24,975 bases of DNA from Candidatus Rokuibacteriota bacterium (GCA_003221435.1 QHRS01000047.1:1-24975); one strand, 5' to 3'; shown: positions 16,491-23,756, numbered from the stretch's first letter. Made by a program: numbers and translations. Notes: generated by a model not told the origin, from the letters alone.

Positions 16491-17272
16491 TAGCGGCCCT
16501 GGAATCTCGGCGGGCGCTTTTCCAAGAACGCCCGCGTGCCTTCCTTGAAGTCCTCGCTGTCGAACACCTCCAGCGAGAGCTTGCGCAGGTGCGCGCGGCG
16601 CTCCTCCGTCAACCCCTCGAGGATCGACTGGATCAACGCCTTCGTGCCCCGCACGGACATCGGGGCGTTGTCGGCCACCGTCCGGAGATACTCGTACGTC
16701 GCGCGCTCGAGGTCGTCCTCCGGCAGGAGCCGCTGGACGAAGCCGATCCTGAGGGCCTCCGCGGCCTCCACGGCCCGCGCCGAGTAGAGGATGTCCTTCG
16801 CATAGGCGGGGCCCACGAGGGCGACGAGCTGCGTCACGGCGTCGACCGGATAGATGATGTTGAGCCTGGCCGCCGGAATGCCGAACTTCGCGCCTTCGGC
16901 CGCGAAGCGCAGGTCGCACGCCATCGCGATCGCCATCGCGCCCCCCATACAAAACCCGTGGATCATCGCGACGGTCGGCTTCGGGCAGGTACGGATCGCG
17001 GTGTACGCCGCGTCGGTGTGCTTGTTGTACTCGAGCGCGCTCGCACTGTCCTTGCGGTTGTCCTGGAACTCGGAGATGTCCGCGCCGGCGGCGAAGGCCA
17101 CCGTCCCGGCGCCCCGGTAGACGACGGCGCGGATCGACTCGTCCTTCGCGAGCCCCTCGGTGATGCGGGCGAGCTCCCGCCACATCGCGAGGCTGATCGC
17201 GTTGCGCAGCTTCGGCCGATTGAAGACGACCGTCGCGATCGCGCCATCCTGCTGGACCAGGAGGTCTGTCAT
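16490..17272 (-). CDS. Enoyl-CoA hydratase/isomerase (crotonase) family protein
   Basis: A 260-residue protein starting at ATG 17272 (MTDLLVQQDGAIATVVFNRP), with a GGAGGCGGG tract about 11 nt upstream. Crotonase landmarks are RNAISLAMW, the first oxyanion-hole strand AFAAGADISEF and the second, IHGFCMGGAMAIAMACDLRF. One of the usual catalytic Glu sites (the PE-LLG region) reads IIYPVDAVTQL here, so a standard hydratase reaction is not certain; isomerase, hydrolase or decarboxylase activity is possible. It lies 28 nt behind the CoA-transferase gene, and together they suggest activation and conversion of a carboxylic acid as its CoA thioester. The stop is the outer base of repeat B. Confidence 0.9.
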   Translation of the reverse strand: MTDLLVQQDGAIATVVFNRPKLRNAISLAMWRELARITEGLAKDESIRAVVYRGAGTVAFAAGADISEFQDNRKDSASALEYNKHTDAAYTAIRTCPKPTVAMIHGFCMGGAMAIAMACDLRFAAEGAKFGIPAARLNIIYPVDAVTQLVALVGPAYAKDILYSARAVEAAEALRIGFVQRLLPEDDLERATYEYLRTVADNAPMSVRGTKALIQSILEGLTEERRAHLRKLSLEVFDSEDFKEGTRAFLEKRPPRFQGR

Positions 17273-17300
17273 GGATGCGGCCCGCCTCCGCCACGCATGG

Positions 17301-18473
17301 CTATTTCGTGACTTCGATGACGCCCGCGGCGGCAAGCTGCTCGATCGCGGCCCCGTCATAGCCGATCGTCGCGAGGATCTCGCGCGTGTGCGCGCCGGGC
17401 TCGGGCGCCGGCGTGCGAACCGTTGGCGGCGTGCGGCTCAGGTGCACCGGCAGCCCGAGCACCTTCACGAGCCCGAACGCCGGGTGCTCCTGCTCGTGGA
17501 CGAGGCCGAAGGTCCGCACGTGCGGGTCCGCGAAGACCTGATCGAGCGAATAGATGGGTCCGCACGCGACCCCGGCCGCGTTGAGCGTCTCGATCCACTC
17601 GGCCACCGGCCGGGCGGCGAGCGCGGTCACCAGGATCTCGTCGAGCGCACGGCGGTGCGTCACCCGGGCGGGTCCGGTCGCGAAGCGGGCATCGTCCGCG
17701 AGGGCGGGCTGGCCGAGCACGGCGCCGAGCCGCCGGAACATCTCGTCGTTGCCCACCGCCAGGTTCATGAAGCCGCCCTGTGCGCCGTACACGCCCATCG
17801 GCGCCGTGAGCGGATGATGGTTGCCGACCGGGGGTGGCACCGCGCCCGTGTTCAGATACTTCGCGGCCTGGAACGAAAGGCTGCCGGTCAGCGCCTCCAG
17901 CAGCGACGTCTGGACCCACTGGCCCTTCCCCGAGTGCTCGCGCTCGAGCAGCGCCGCGAAGATCCCGAGCGCGCAGAAGTACCCGGCCAGGAGGTCTCCG
18001 ATGGGAATCCCGACCCGCAGCGGCGCGACCTCCTCCGTGCCCGTGAGCGACATCAGACCGGACATCCCCTGGACGATCTGGTCGTAGCCCGGCCGGTCGC
18101 GATACGGCCCCTCCTGTCCGAACCCGGAAACGCTCGCGTAGACGAGGCGGGGATTGTCCGCGGACAGCGTCGCCCAGTCGACGCCGAGGCGGTGTTTCAC
18201 GTCGGGGCGGTAGTTCTCGACCATCACGTCGGCGCGCGCGGCCAGCGCCCGCACGATCGCGACACCCCGCGGGTCCTGGAGGTTGACGACGGCGCTCTTC
18301 TTGTTGCGGTGCAGGTCGGCCTGATCGAAGTAGACGCGGTCTCGCCCGACGTCGCCCGGGCGCTCGATCCGCATGACCTCCGCGCCGAAATCGGCCAGGA
18401 TCTTCGTGCAGGTCGGCCCGGAGCGGACGGTGGTCAGGTCAACGACGGTGACACGCGAGAGGGCGCCGCCCAC
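17301..18473 (-). CDS. CaiB/BaiF-type (class III) CoA-transferase
   Basis: A 390-residue protein starting at GTG 18473. Family features are VVDLTTVRSGPTCTKILADF at the N-terminus, GAEVMRIERPGDVGRD, the conserved NKKSAVVNLQDPRG, VENYRPDVKHRLGVD, the catalytic Asp131 in RPGYDQIVQGMSGLM, and IGDLLAGYFCALGI. The enzyme moves CoA between acyl groups through Asp-linked intermediates, forming an interlocked dimer in the cytoplasm. The acyl substrate is unknown; alpha-methylacyl, succinyl-dicarboxylate and formyl/oxalyl types are all possible. The first 146 codons lie inside the 1101-bp tandem duplication and recur at 19136-19574. Confidence 0.93.
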   Translation of the reverse strand: MGGALSRVTVVDLTTVRSGPTCTKILADFGAEVMRIERPGDVGRDRVYFDQADLHRNKKSAVVNLQDPRGVAIVRALAARADVMVENYRPDVKHRLGVDWATLSADNPRLVYASVSGFGQEGPYRDRPGYDQIVQGMSGLMSLTGTEEVAPLRVGIPIGDLLAGYFCALGIFAALLEREHSGKGQWVQTSLLEALTGSLSFQAAKYLNTGAVPPPVGNHHPLTAPMGVYGAQGGFMNLAVGNDEMFRRLGAVLGQPALADDARFATGPARVTHRRALDEILVTALAARPVAEWIETLNAAGVACGPIYSLDQVFADPHVRTFGLVHEQEHPAFGLVKVLGLPVHLSRTPPTVRTPAPEPGAHTREILATIGYDGAAIEQLAAAGVIEVTK

Positions 18474-19135
18474 GGCAGGAGCAGTGTAGCACGTCAGTCA
18501 CGGAACTCCTGGTCGAGGATCTCCCGGATGAACCGGTCGATCGAGACCGGATAGAACCGGACGTCGGGGGACACGATCACCCCCGTGTTGATGACTTCGC
18601 GCTTCGCCAGCTCCTCGAGGACGCGCTCGACGTGCCCCTCGCTGTCCCGATCCTGACGCTGGATCCGGAGATCCTCGCTCAACAGGGACACCCGCGAGGC
18701 GTAGCGGAAGCTGAAGACCCGGAACGCGAGGGTGCGGTCCATCAGCTCGGTCTCACCGAACAGCTCCCCGTAGGTCGGCCCGTCGCGCCCCGGCGTGATG
18801 ACGAGTTTCGGCGAGACCCGGATCCTCCCCCGGACCTCCACCGACCGGTCCGGGCGATCGTGCTGCGGCCCGACCAGGATGTAGGGCAGCACGTGGTAGC
18901 CGGCGATGATGCCCGCCAGCGGCTTGCGCACGACTTCGGTGTGCTCGAAGACGTGCCGCAGGAACTCGGGATCGGTGGCCTCTGGCGCCATGGCCCGATT
19001 CTAAACCACCGCGCGCCCGCGCGCGCTTGACAAGCGACTCGGCCGCGCCGCACCCTTGGGCCCAGATGCGCCGGCCGCCCCGCGTCGTGTTGGCGTTCGT
19101 CGTCGCCGCGTGCGTGCCGTGCGGCGCGACCGCCG
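18035..19135. repeat. 1101-bp direct tandem duplication, unit 1
   Basis: Positions 18035-19135 recur at 19136-20236 at a constant offset of 1101, with no difference in the stretches I compared by eye. Each unit holds the first 146 codons of the CoA-transferase gene, the whole 165-aa gene, the divergent intergenic gap and the first 70 nt of the barrel gene. The boundaries share one base (C at 18035, 19136 and 20237), so the junction shows almost no homology. The ancestral order was CoA-transferase - 165-aa gene - divergent barrel gene. Confidence 0.95.
18494..18991 (-). CDS. Uncharacterised 165-aa protein, copy 1 of a duplicated gene
   Basis: I do not recognise the family. The 165-residue protein starts at ATG 18991 (MAPEATDPEFLRHVFEHTEV) and has no signal peptide or membrane helix. 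It looks like a mixed alpha/beta cytoplasmic protein, with a beta-rich centre (RSVEVRGRIRVSPKLVITPG), a charged helix (HVERVLEELAKREV) and a C-terminal IDRFIREILDQEF. Its stop is 20 nt upstream of the CoA-transferase start, so it probably leads that operon. A divergent gene start follows on the other strand 75 bp away. The predicted protein is identical to that of copy 2 at 19595-20092. Confidence 0.75.
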   Translation of the reverse strand: MAPEATDPEFLRHVFEHTEVVRKPLAGIIAGYHVLPYILVGPQHDRPDRSVEVRGRIRVSPKLVITPGRDGPTYGELFGETELMDRTLAFRVFSFRYASRVSLLSEDLRIQRQDRDSEGHVERVLEELAKREVINTGVIVSPDVRFYPVSIDRFIREILDQEFRD

Positions 19136-19188
19136 CCGTGCCCGTGAGCGACATCAGACCGGACATCCCCTGGACGATCTGGTCGTAG
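19066..19188 (+). pseudogene. 5' fragment of the barrel gene left by the duplication
   Basis: The ATG at 19066 and the next 70 nt equal the start of the intact barrel gene at 20167: MRRPPRVVLAFVVAACVPCG, a signal peptide. After 19135 the frame runs into antisense CoA-transferase sequence and stops at TAG 19186-19188, giving a 40-residue product without a barrel. It keeps the original promoter region, so a short exported peptide might be made. There is no reason to expect a function. Confidence 0.75.
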
Positions 19189-19574
19189 CCCGGCCGGTCG
19201 CGATACGGCCCCTCCTGTCCGAACCCGGAAACGCTCGCGTAGACGAGGCGGGGATTGTCCGCGGACAGCGTCGCCCAGTCGACGCCGAGGCGGTGTTTCA
19301 CGTCGGGGCGGTAGTTCTCGACCATCACGTCGGCGCGCGCGGCCAGCGCCCGCACGATCGCGACACCCCGCGGGTCCTGGAGGTTGACGACGGCGCTCTT
19401 CTTGTTGCGGTGCAGGTCGGCCTGATCGAAGTAGACGCGGTCTCGCCCGACGTCGCCCGGGCGCTCGATCCGCATGACCTCCGCGCCGAAATCGGCCAGG
19501 ATCTTCGTGCAGGTCGGCCCGGAGCGGACGGTGGTCAGGTCAACGACGGTGACACGCGAGAGGGCGCCGCCCAC
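19136..19574 (-). pseudogene. Truncated N-terminal copy of the CoA-transferase gene
   Basis: Codons 1-146 of the CoA-transferase, starting at GTG 19574, are repeated here identically, up to GLMSLTGT. Beyond the duplication junction the frame continues as unrelated sequence read antisense through the barrel-gene fragment and the first 165-aa gene. The fragment retains the catalytic Asp131 region but lacks the second half of the protein, including the rest of the Rossmann-like and linker parts needed for the interlocked dimer, so it should be inactive. Confidence 0.85.
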
Positions 19575-19594
19575 GGCAGGAGCAGTGTAGCACG

Positions 19595-20092
19595 TCAGTC
19601 ACGGAACTCCTGGTCGAGGATCTCCCGGATGAACCGGTCGATCGAGACCGGATAGAACCGGACGTCGGGGGACACGATCACCCCCGTGTTGATGACTTCG
19701 CGCTTCGCCAGCTCCTCGAGGACGCGCTCGACGTGCCCCTCGCTGTCCCGATCCTGACGCTGGATCCGGAGATCCTCGCTCAACAGGGACACCCGCGAGG
19801 CGTAGCGGAAGCTGAAGACCCGGAACGCGAGGGTGCGGTCCATCAGCTCGGTCTCACCGAACAGCTCCCCGTAGGTCGGCCCGTCGCGCCCCGGCGTGAT
19901 GACGAGTTTCGGCGAGACCCGGATCCTCCCCCGGACCTCCACCGACCGGTCCGGGCGATCGTGCTGCGGCCCGACCAGGATGTAGGGCAGCACGTGGTAG
20001 CCGGCGATGATGCCCGCCAGCGGCTTGCGCACGACTTCGGTGTGCTCGAAGACGTGCCGCAGGAACTCGGGATCGGTGGCCTCTGGCGCCAT
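19595..20092 (-). CDS. Uncharacterised 165-aa protein, copy 2 of a duplicated gene
   Basis: Its protein is identical to that of the gene at 18494-18991, and it is complete, with the same ATG and upstream region, so both copies should be expressed if the duplication is real. Downstream it is followed, 20 nt on, only by the truncated CoA-transferase, while copy 1 leads into the intact one. The family is not recognised; see copy 1 for the visible features. Confidence 0.75.
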   Translation of the reverse strand: MAPEATDPEFLRHVFEHTEVVRKPLAGIIAGYHVLPYILVGPQHDRPDRSVEVRGRIRVSPKLVITPGRDGPTYGELFGETELMDRTLAFRVFSFRYASRVSLLSEDLRIQRQDRDSEGHVERVLEELAKREVINTGVIVSPDVRFYPVSIDRFIREILDQEFRD

Positions 20093-20166
20093 GGCCCGAT
20101 TCTAAACCACCGCGCGCCCGCGCGCGCTTGACAAGCGACTCGGCCGCGCCGCACCCTTGGGCCCAG

Positions 20167-21012
20167 ATGCGCCGGCCGCCCCGCGTCGTGTTGGCGTTCG
20201 TCGTCGCCGCGTGCGTGCCGTGCGGCGCGACCGCCGCGCGCGCCGAGTGGCTCGCCGACGCGGAGGGTGGCGTTGTCTACGAGGACAACCTGAACGGCGC
20301 CGCGAAGGCGCGCGACCAGAAGAGCGACCTCGCATTCGTGCCGCGGCTGTCCGTCGGCCACCACGTCCAGCTGACCGACTCGACGAGCCTCAGGCTGACC
20401 GCCGATTTGCAGGGCGGCGTGTACACGGAATTCGATCGCCTCGACACCGTCTCCTCGGGGCTCGCGCTCGGCGTGCGGCGCAAGTTCGGATTGGGCGCGG
20501 ACGCGCCGTGGGCCCGGGTCTTCGGGTCGGCCGCGTACCTGAATTACAACGATGGCGTGCTCGACAGCTCGCTCGTCAGCGTGGGTCTCGAACTCGGCAA
20601 GCGGCTCCATCAGCGGTTCGATCTGCGCGCCGGCTATCTCTACGAAGTGCGCGACGCGAACACCCCGGTCTTTGATCTGACGGCGCACACCGCGTTCGCG
20701 AACGTCAGCGTGGCGCTGACAGAGGCGACCGAGCTCATCCTGGGCCACGCGACGCGGTGGGGCAACTTCACCGTTCACCGGCGAGCCACGACCGCAGAGC
20801 CGCCACGCCCCGTCCGCGTGGTCGAGACGTTCGACACCCCGCTGTTCGCGTTCCGGATCGACGCGACGACGTACCAGGCGTCAGCGACGATCAGCCAGGC
20901 GCTGACGCGGGACGCAGCCATCAGCGTCGGCTACGACTACCAGTTCACGCAGGGCCCCCGGCTGACCTACACCAACAACGTGTTTCGGGGGAGCTTCACG
21001 TACAGCTACTAG
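20167..21012 (+). CDS. Outer-membrane beta-barrel protein
   Basis: 281 residues from ATG 20167. An in-frame TTG at 20128 would put a non-signal extension in front and is rejected. The signal peptide is MRRPPRVVLAFVVAACVPCG, ending near ATAARA. The mature protein consists of alternating amphipathic strands rich in Tyr, Gly, Asp and Thr (for example GGVVYEDNLNGAA, RVFGSAAYLNYNDG, DLRAGYLYEVRD, AISVGYDYQFTQG). It ends RGSFTYSY, an aromatic C-terminus of the type recognised by the BAM machinery. About 12-14 strands are plausible. Ligand and role are unknown. TTGACA at 20128-20133 may be a -35 box, but no clear -10 follows. The 5' 70 nt are inside the tandem duplication. The next plus-strand genes may form a functional set with it. 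Confidence 0.75.
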   Translation: MRRPPRVVLAFVVAACVPCGATAARAEWLADAEGGVVYEDNLNGAAKARDQKSDLAFVPRLSVGHHVQLTDSTSLRLTADLQGGVYTEFDRLDTVSSGLALGVRRKFGLGADAPWARVFGSAAYLNYNDGVLDSSLVSVGLELGKRLHQRFDLRAGYLYEVRDANTPVFDLTAHTAFANVSVALTEATELILGHATRWGNFTVHRRATTAEPPRPVRVVETFDTPLFAFRIDATTYQASATISQALTRDAAISVGYDYQFTQGPRLTYTNNVFRGSFTYSY

Positions 21013-21095
21013 ACTTTCCTACACGTTCGTTGCCGGGATCCCGTGCCCTCCTCGTGGCCGTCCAACGAGTTCCGCCTAACGGGGGTTGGGCACTC

Positions 21096-21195
21096 GTGCC
21101 GTTCCAAGTTGCGAGCCAGACGAGGCCCGAGGGAGGAGCCGCCGAGGCCCCCTCCGATGGGCAACGAAGTATGGCGAAGTAAATTGGAACGGCAC
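21096..21195. repeat. Palindrome-ended intergenic element, copy C
   Basis: A 100-bp element bounded by GTGCCGTTCCAA and its exact complement TTGGAACGGCAC. It contains the shared left block (GCGAGCCAGACGAGGCCCGA), the module GGCCCCCTCCGATGGGC found also in copy A, and the right block AACGAAGTATGGCGAAGTAA. It lacks the GATCGCCGACGACCGAG module of A and B. The 27 bp to its left (21069-21095, TTCCGCCTAACGGGGGTTGGGC) match the left flank of copy A. It lies between the barrel gene stop and the cupredoxin-like gene, only about 20 bp before the earliest possible start of the latter, so it probably lies in that gene's leader or promoter. Confidence 0.85.
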
Positions 21196-21215
21196 TTGCC
21201 GCCGGTTTTCTTTTG

Positions 21216-21926
21216 GTGCGGCGCAGGGTGCTTCCGGTGCTCGAGTCATTCGCGGCGTCACGCTGTCGGCTCTGTCTCGTTCTGGTCCTGTCCGGCTGTG
21301 TGCTGAGCGCTGTCGCGTTCGCGTCGCGCGCGCCGGCCGGCACGCTGGATGCGGTGGTGAAAGACGCCGAGGGTCGGCCGGTCCCCGATGCGGTCGTATA
21401 CGCGACGGAGGCCTCGAGGACCGCGGCGACGAAGCCCGCGGGGGCCGTCATCGATCAGCAGGACAAGGAATTCGTACCGCGGGTGAAGCCGATCCAGGTC
21501 GGAACGGACGTGCTGTTCCCCAACAAGGACAACATCCGTCATCACGTGTACTCATTTTCTCCGGCGAAGAAGTTCGAGCTGCCGCTTTACAAGGGCGTCC
21601 CGGCCGCCCCGGTGAGGTTCGACCGGCCGGGCGTCGTCGTGCTCGGCTGCAACATCCACGACTGGATGCTCGGGTACGTGTACGTCCTGGAGACGCCCTA
21701 CTTCGCGACCACTGGCTCCGACGGCAATGCGGAGCTCAACGATCTCCCGGCCGGCGCCTACGAGGTCCGGGTGTGGCAGCCCCGGATGCGAGAGACCGGT
21801 GAGCCGCCGAGCCAGCGCGTGACGGTCACCGGGAGCAAGGCCGGGCGGGTCGAATTCCTGATCGCCCTCAAGCCCGAATTTCGGCTCCGCCGCGCGCCCA
21901 TCGGAGCCGGCGACAGGTACCGGTAG
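21216..21926 (+). CDS. Exported cupredoxin-like protein (methylamine-utilisation-protein type)
   Basis: About 236 residues if GTG 21216 is used; TTG 21213, GTG 21228 and GTG 21237 are other possible starts. The hydrophobic N-terminus contains LSGC at about residues 25-28, a possible lipobox; otherwise an ordinary signal peptide ending near AFA fits. A carboxypeptidase-regulatory-like beta segment (LDAVVKDAEGRPVPDAVVY) precedes a plastocyanin-like fold. That fold has VLFPNKDNIRHHVYSF (His109/110) and the copper loop GCNIHDWM (Cys145, His148, Met151), the type-1 copper spacing. It is a periplasmic or lipid-anchored protein, and Cu binding is likely. It ends 2 nt before the cyclase gene, suggesting coupled translation. 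Confidence 0.8.
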   Translation: MRRRVLPVLESFAASRCRLCLVLVLSGCVLSAVAFASRAPAGTLDAVVKDAEGRPVPDAVVYATEASRTAATKPAGAVIDQQDKEFVPRVKPIQVGTDVLFPNKDNIRHHVYSFSPAKKFELPLYKGVPAAPVRFDRPGVVVLGCNIHDWMLGYVYVLETPYFATTGSDGNAELNDLPAGAYEVRVWQPRMRETGEPPSQRVTVTGSKAGRVEFLIALKPEFRLRRAPIGAGDRYR

Positions 21927-21928
21927 CG

Positions 21929-23653
21929 GTGCGCTTCCGCAGCTTTCAGACCCGCATCGTCGTCGTCTTCCTGGGCCTCCTGACGGCGGTGCAGGCCGCC
22001 GGCTTCTTCGCGGTGAGCGCCGCCATGACCAAAAACGCCCGCGCGCGGATCACGGACGAGCTGGCGGTCGGCGGCAACGTGTTCACGCGCCTGATCCGTG
22101 CACGCACCGAGCACCTCGCGCAGGCCGCGCGCCTCCTCTCCGGGGACTTCGCGTTCAAGGCCGCCGCGTCGTCCGACGATCGCGAGACCGTCCTCTCGGT
22201 CCTGGAGAACCACCAGGCGCGGATCGGCGCCGACGTGATGATGCTCGCGTCGTTGAACCGGACGCTCATGGCCGACACCCTGCGCCGCGGCGGCCCGGCG
22301 GCGGCGCTGTTCCCCTTCCCCGACCTCGTCGCCCACGCCGAGCAGGCGGGGGAAGCCTCCGCGATCGCGACGATCGACGGGCACGCCTATCAGATCGTGG
22401 CGGTGCCGTTGCTCGCCCCGCTGCCGATCGCGTGGATCTGCGTCGGCTTCGTCATCGACGATCGCGTCGCGAGGGACCTCCAGAGCCTCACGTTGCTGCA
22501 GGTCTCCTTCCTGCGCGCCGGAGAGGGGGGCTGGAGGAGCCTCGCATCGACGCTGCAGGGCGCGATGCGCGAGGCGCTCCTCCGCGGCCTGCCCGCCCCC
22601 ACGGCGGCGACCAACACGAGCCGCTCGGTCCGAATCGGCGCCGAAGAGTACATGACCCTCGTCACCTCCCTCGGCGACACGAGTGACGGTGCGATCGTCG
22701 CGGTGCTCCAGCGGTCGCTCGACGCCGCGCTCGAACCCGCTCGCCGGCTCCAGGTCGCGCTCCTCGCGATCTCCGCGGGCGGCCTGCTCGTGTCCGTCAC
22801 GGGCGGCGTGGTGATCGCCCGCCGGGTTACGAAACCCGTGCGGGATCTCGTCGAGAGCGCGCGCCGGATCGAGCGCGGCGACTACGAGCAGTCGGTGCGG
22901 GTGACCCAGCAGGACGAGATCGGCGAGCTGGCGGCCACGTTCAATCACATGGCGAAGGGCCTCGCCGAGCGCGACCGTGTCCGCGCCGAGCTGGAGCGGG
23001 TCGGCCGGCTGAAGCGGTTCTTTTCCCCTCAGCTCGCCGAGCTGCTCGTCTCGGCCGGCGACGAGGCCGTGCTCGCCTCGCACCGGCGCGAGATCACCGT
23101 GGTCTTCTGCGACCTGCGCGGGTTCGCGGCGTTCGCCGAGACGGCGGAGCCCGAGGAAGTGATGGGAGTGCTGCGCGAATACCACGAGGCCGTCGGCCCC
23201 GAGATCTTCCGCTTTGAAGGCACCCTCGAGCGCTTCACGGGCGACGGCCTGATGGTCTTCTTCAACGACCCGGTCCCCTGCGCCGACCCGGCGGCCCGCG
23301 CGGTCCGCATGGCGGACCGGATGCGGCACAACGTCGGCGAGCTGATCGAGACCTGGCAACGGCGCGGCCACACGCTCGGCTTCGGCGTCGGGATCGCGAT
23401 GGGCTACGCGACGCTCGGGCGGATCGGATTCGAGGGCCGCTTCGACTACGCCGCGATCGGCACCGTCACGAACCTCAGCGCCCGCCTCTGCAGCGAGGCG
23501 CAGAGCGGGCAGATCCTGGTGAGCCAGCGGGTCTACACGGACGTGCAGGATCTGGCGGAGGCCGAGCCCGCGGGCTCGCTCACGCTCAAGGGATTCGTCA
23601 AGCCGGTCCCCGCGTTCAACGTGCTGCGGGTCACGGAGCGCGTGACCCCGTAG
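21929..23653 (+). CDS. Membrane-bound class III adenylate/guanylate cyclase with HAMP domain
   Basis: A 574-residue protein from GTG 21929. It has a transmembrane helix at ~9-31, a periplasmic sensor-like region to ~272, a second helix at ~275-297 (ALLAISAGGLLVSVTGGVVIA), a HAMP linker (RRVTKPVRDLVESARRIERG) and a catalytic domain from ~385. Metal-binding residues are Asp395 (CDLRGF) and Asp439 (FTGDGLM). The base-selecting positions are Arg435, where adenylate cyclases usually have Lys, and Thr512 (AIGTVTNLSARL), the class IIIb type. cAMP is the likelier product, but the Arg leaves some doubt. The direct coupling to the cupredoxin-like gene suggests that a periplasmic copper or redox signal is passed to a cytoplasmic cyclic nucleotide. 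Confidence 0.88.
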   Translation: MRFRSFQTRIVVVFLGLLTAVQAAGFFAVSAAMTKNARARITDELAVGGNVFTRLIRARTEHLAQAARLLSGDFAFKAAASSDDRETVLSVLENHQARIGADVMMLASLNRTLMADTLRRGGPAAALFPFPDLVAHAEQAGEASAIATIDGHAYQIVAVPLLAPLPIAWICVGFVIDDRVARDLQSLTLLQVSFLRAGEGGWRSLASTLQGAMREALLRGLPAPTAATNTSRSVRIGAEEYMTLVTSLGDTSDGAIVAVLQRSLDAALEPARRLQVALLAISAGGLLVSVTGGVVIARRVTKPVRDLVESARRIERGDYEQSVRVTQQDEIGELAATFNHMAKGLAERDRVRAELERVGRLKRFFSPQLAELLVSAGDEAVLASHRREITVVFCDLRGFAAFAETAEPEEVMGVLREYHEAVGPEIFRFEGTLERFTGDGLMVFFNDPVPCADPAARAVRMADRMRHNVGELIETWQRRGHTLGFGVGIAMGYATLGRIGFEGRFDYAAIGTVTNLSARLCSEAQSGQILVSQRVYTDVQDLAEAEPAGSLTLKGFVKPVPAFNVLRVTERVTP

Positions 23654-23756
23654 GCGTCACGCGGCGCCCGCGCGCCAGCGACGCCGGACGACGTAGCGGC
23701 TGACTTGACTCCGTGTCGACGGGAGCGCAGCATGTGGCCACAAAGGAGAGGTCTCG

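Larger units (their letters stand above)
19136..20236. repeat. 1101-bp direct tandem duplication, unit 2
   Basis: Second copy of the unit at 18035-19135. At the junction near 19135/19136 the barrel gene's signal-peptide coding (plus strand) runs straight into the middle of the CoA-transferase gene (minus strand), so both are truncated there. The intact barrel gene continues out of this unit at 20237. The lack of divergence means either a very recent event or an assembly artefact. Confidence 0.95.

Noticed and set aside
18753..19574. A fused CoA-transferase-like protein of 273 codons
   Set aside because: Only the first 146 codons are real CoA-transferase sequence; the rest is antisense read-through created by the duplication junction.
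21069..21095. Integron attC-like core boxes (GCCTAAC...GTTGGGC) at the left flank of repeat C
   Set aside because: The two 7-mers fit the RYYYAAC and GTTRRRY consensus but are only 4 nt apart, with no inner L boxes. The matching flank of copy A has only one good box, and no integron integrase is seen. Chance is likely.
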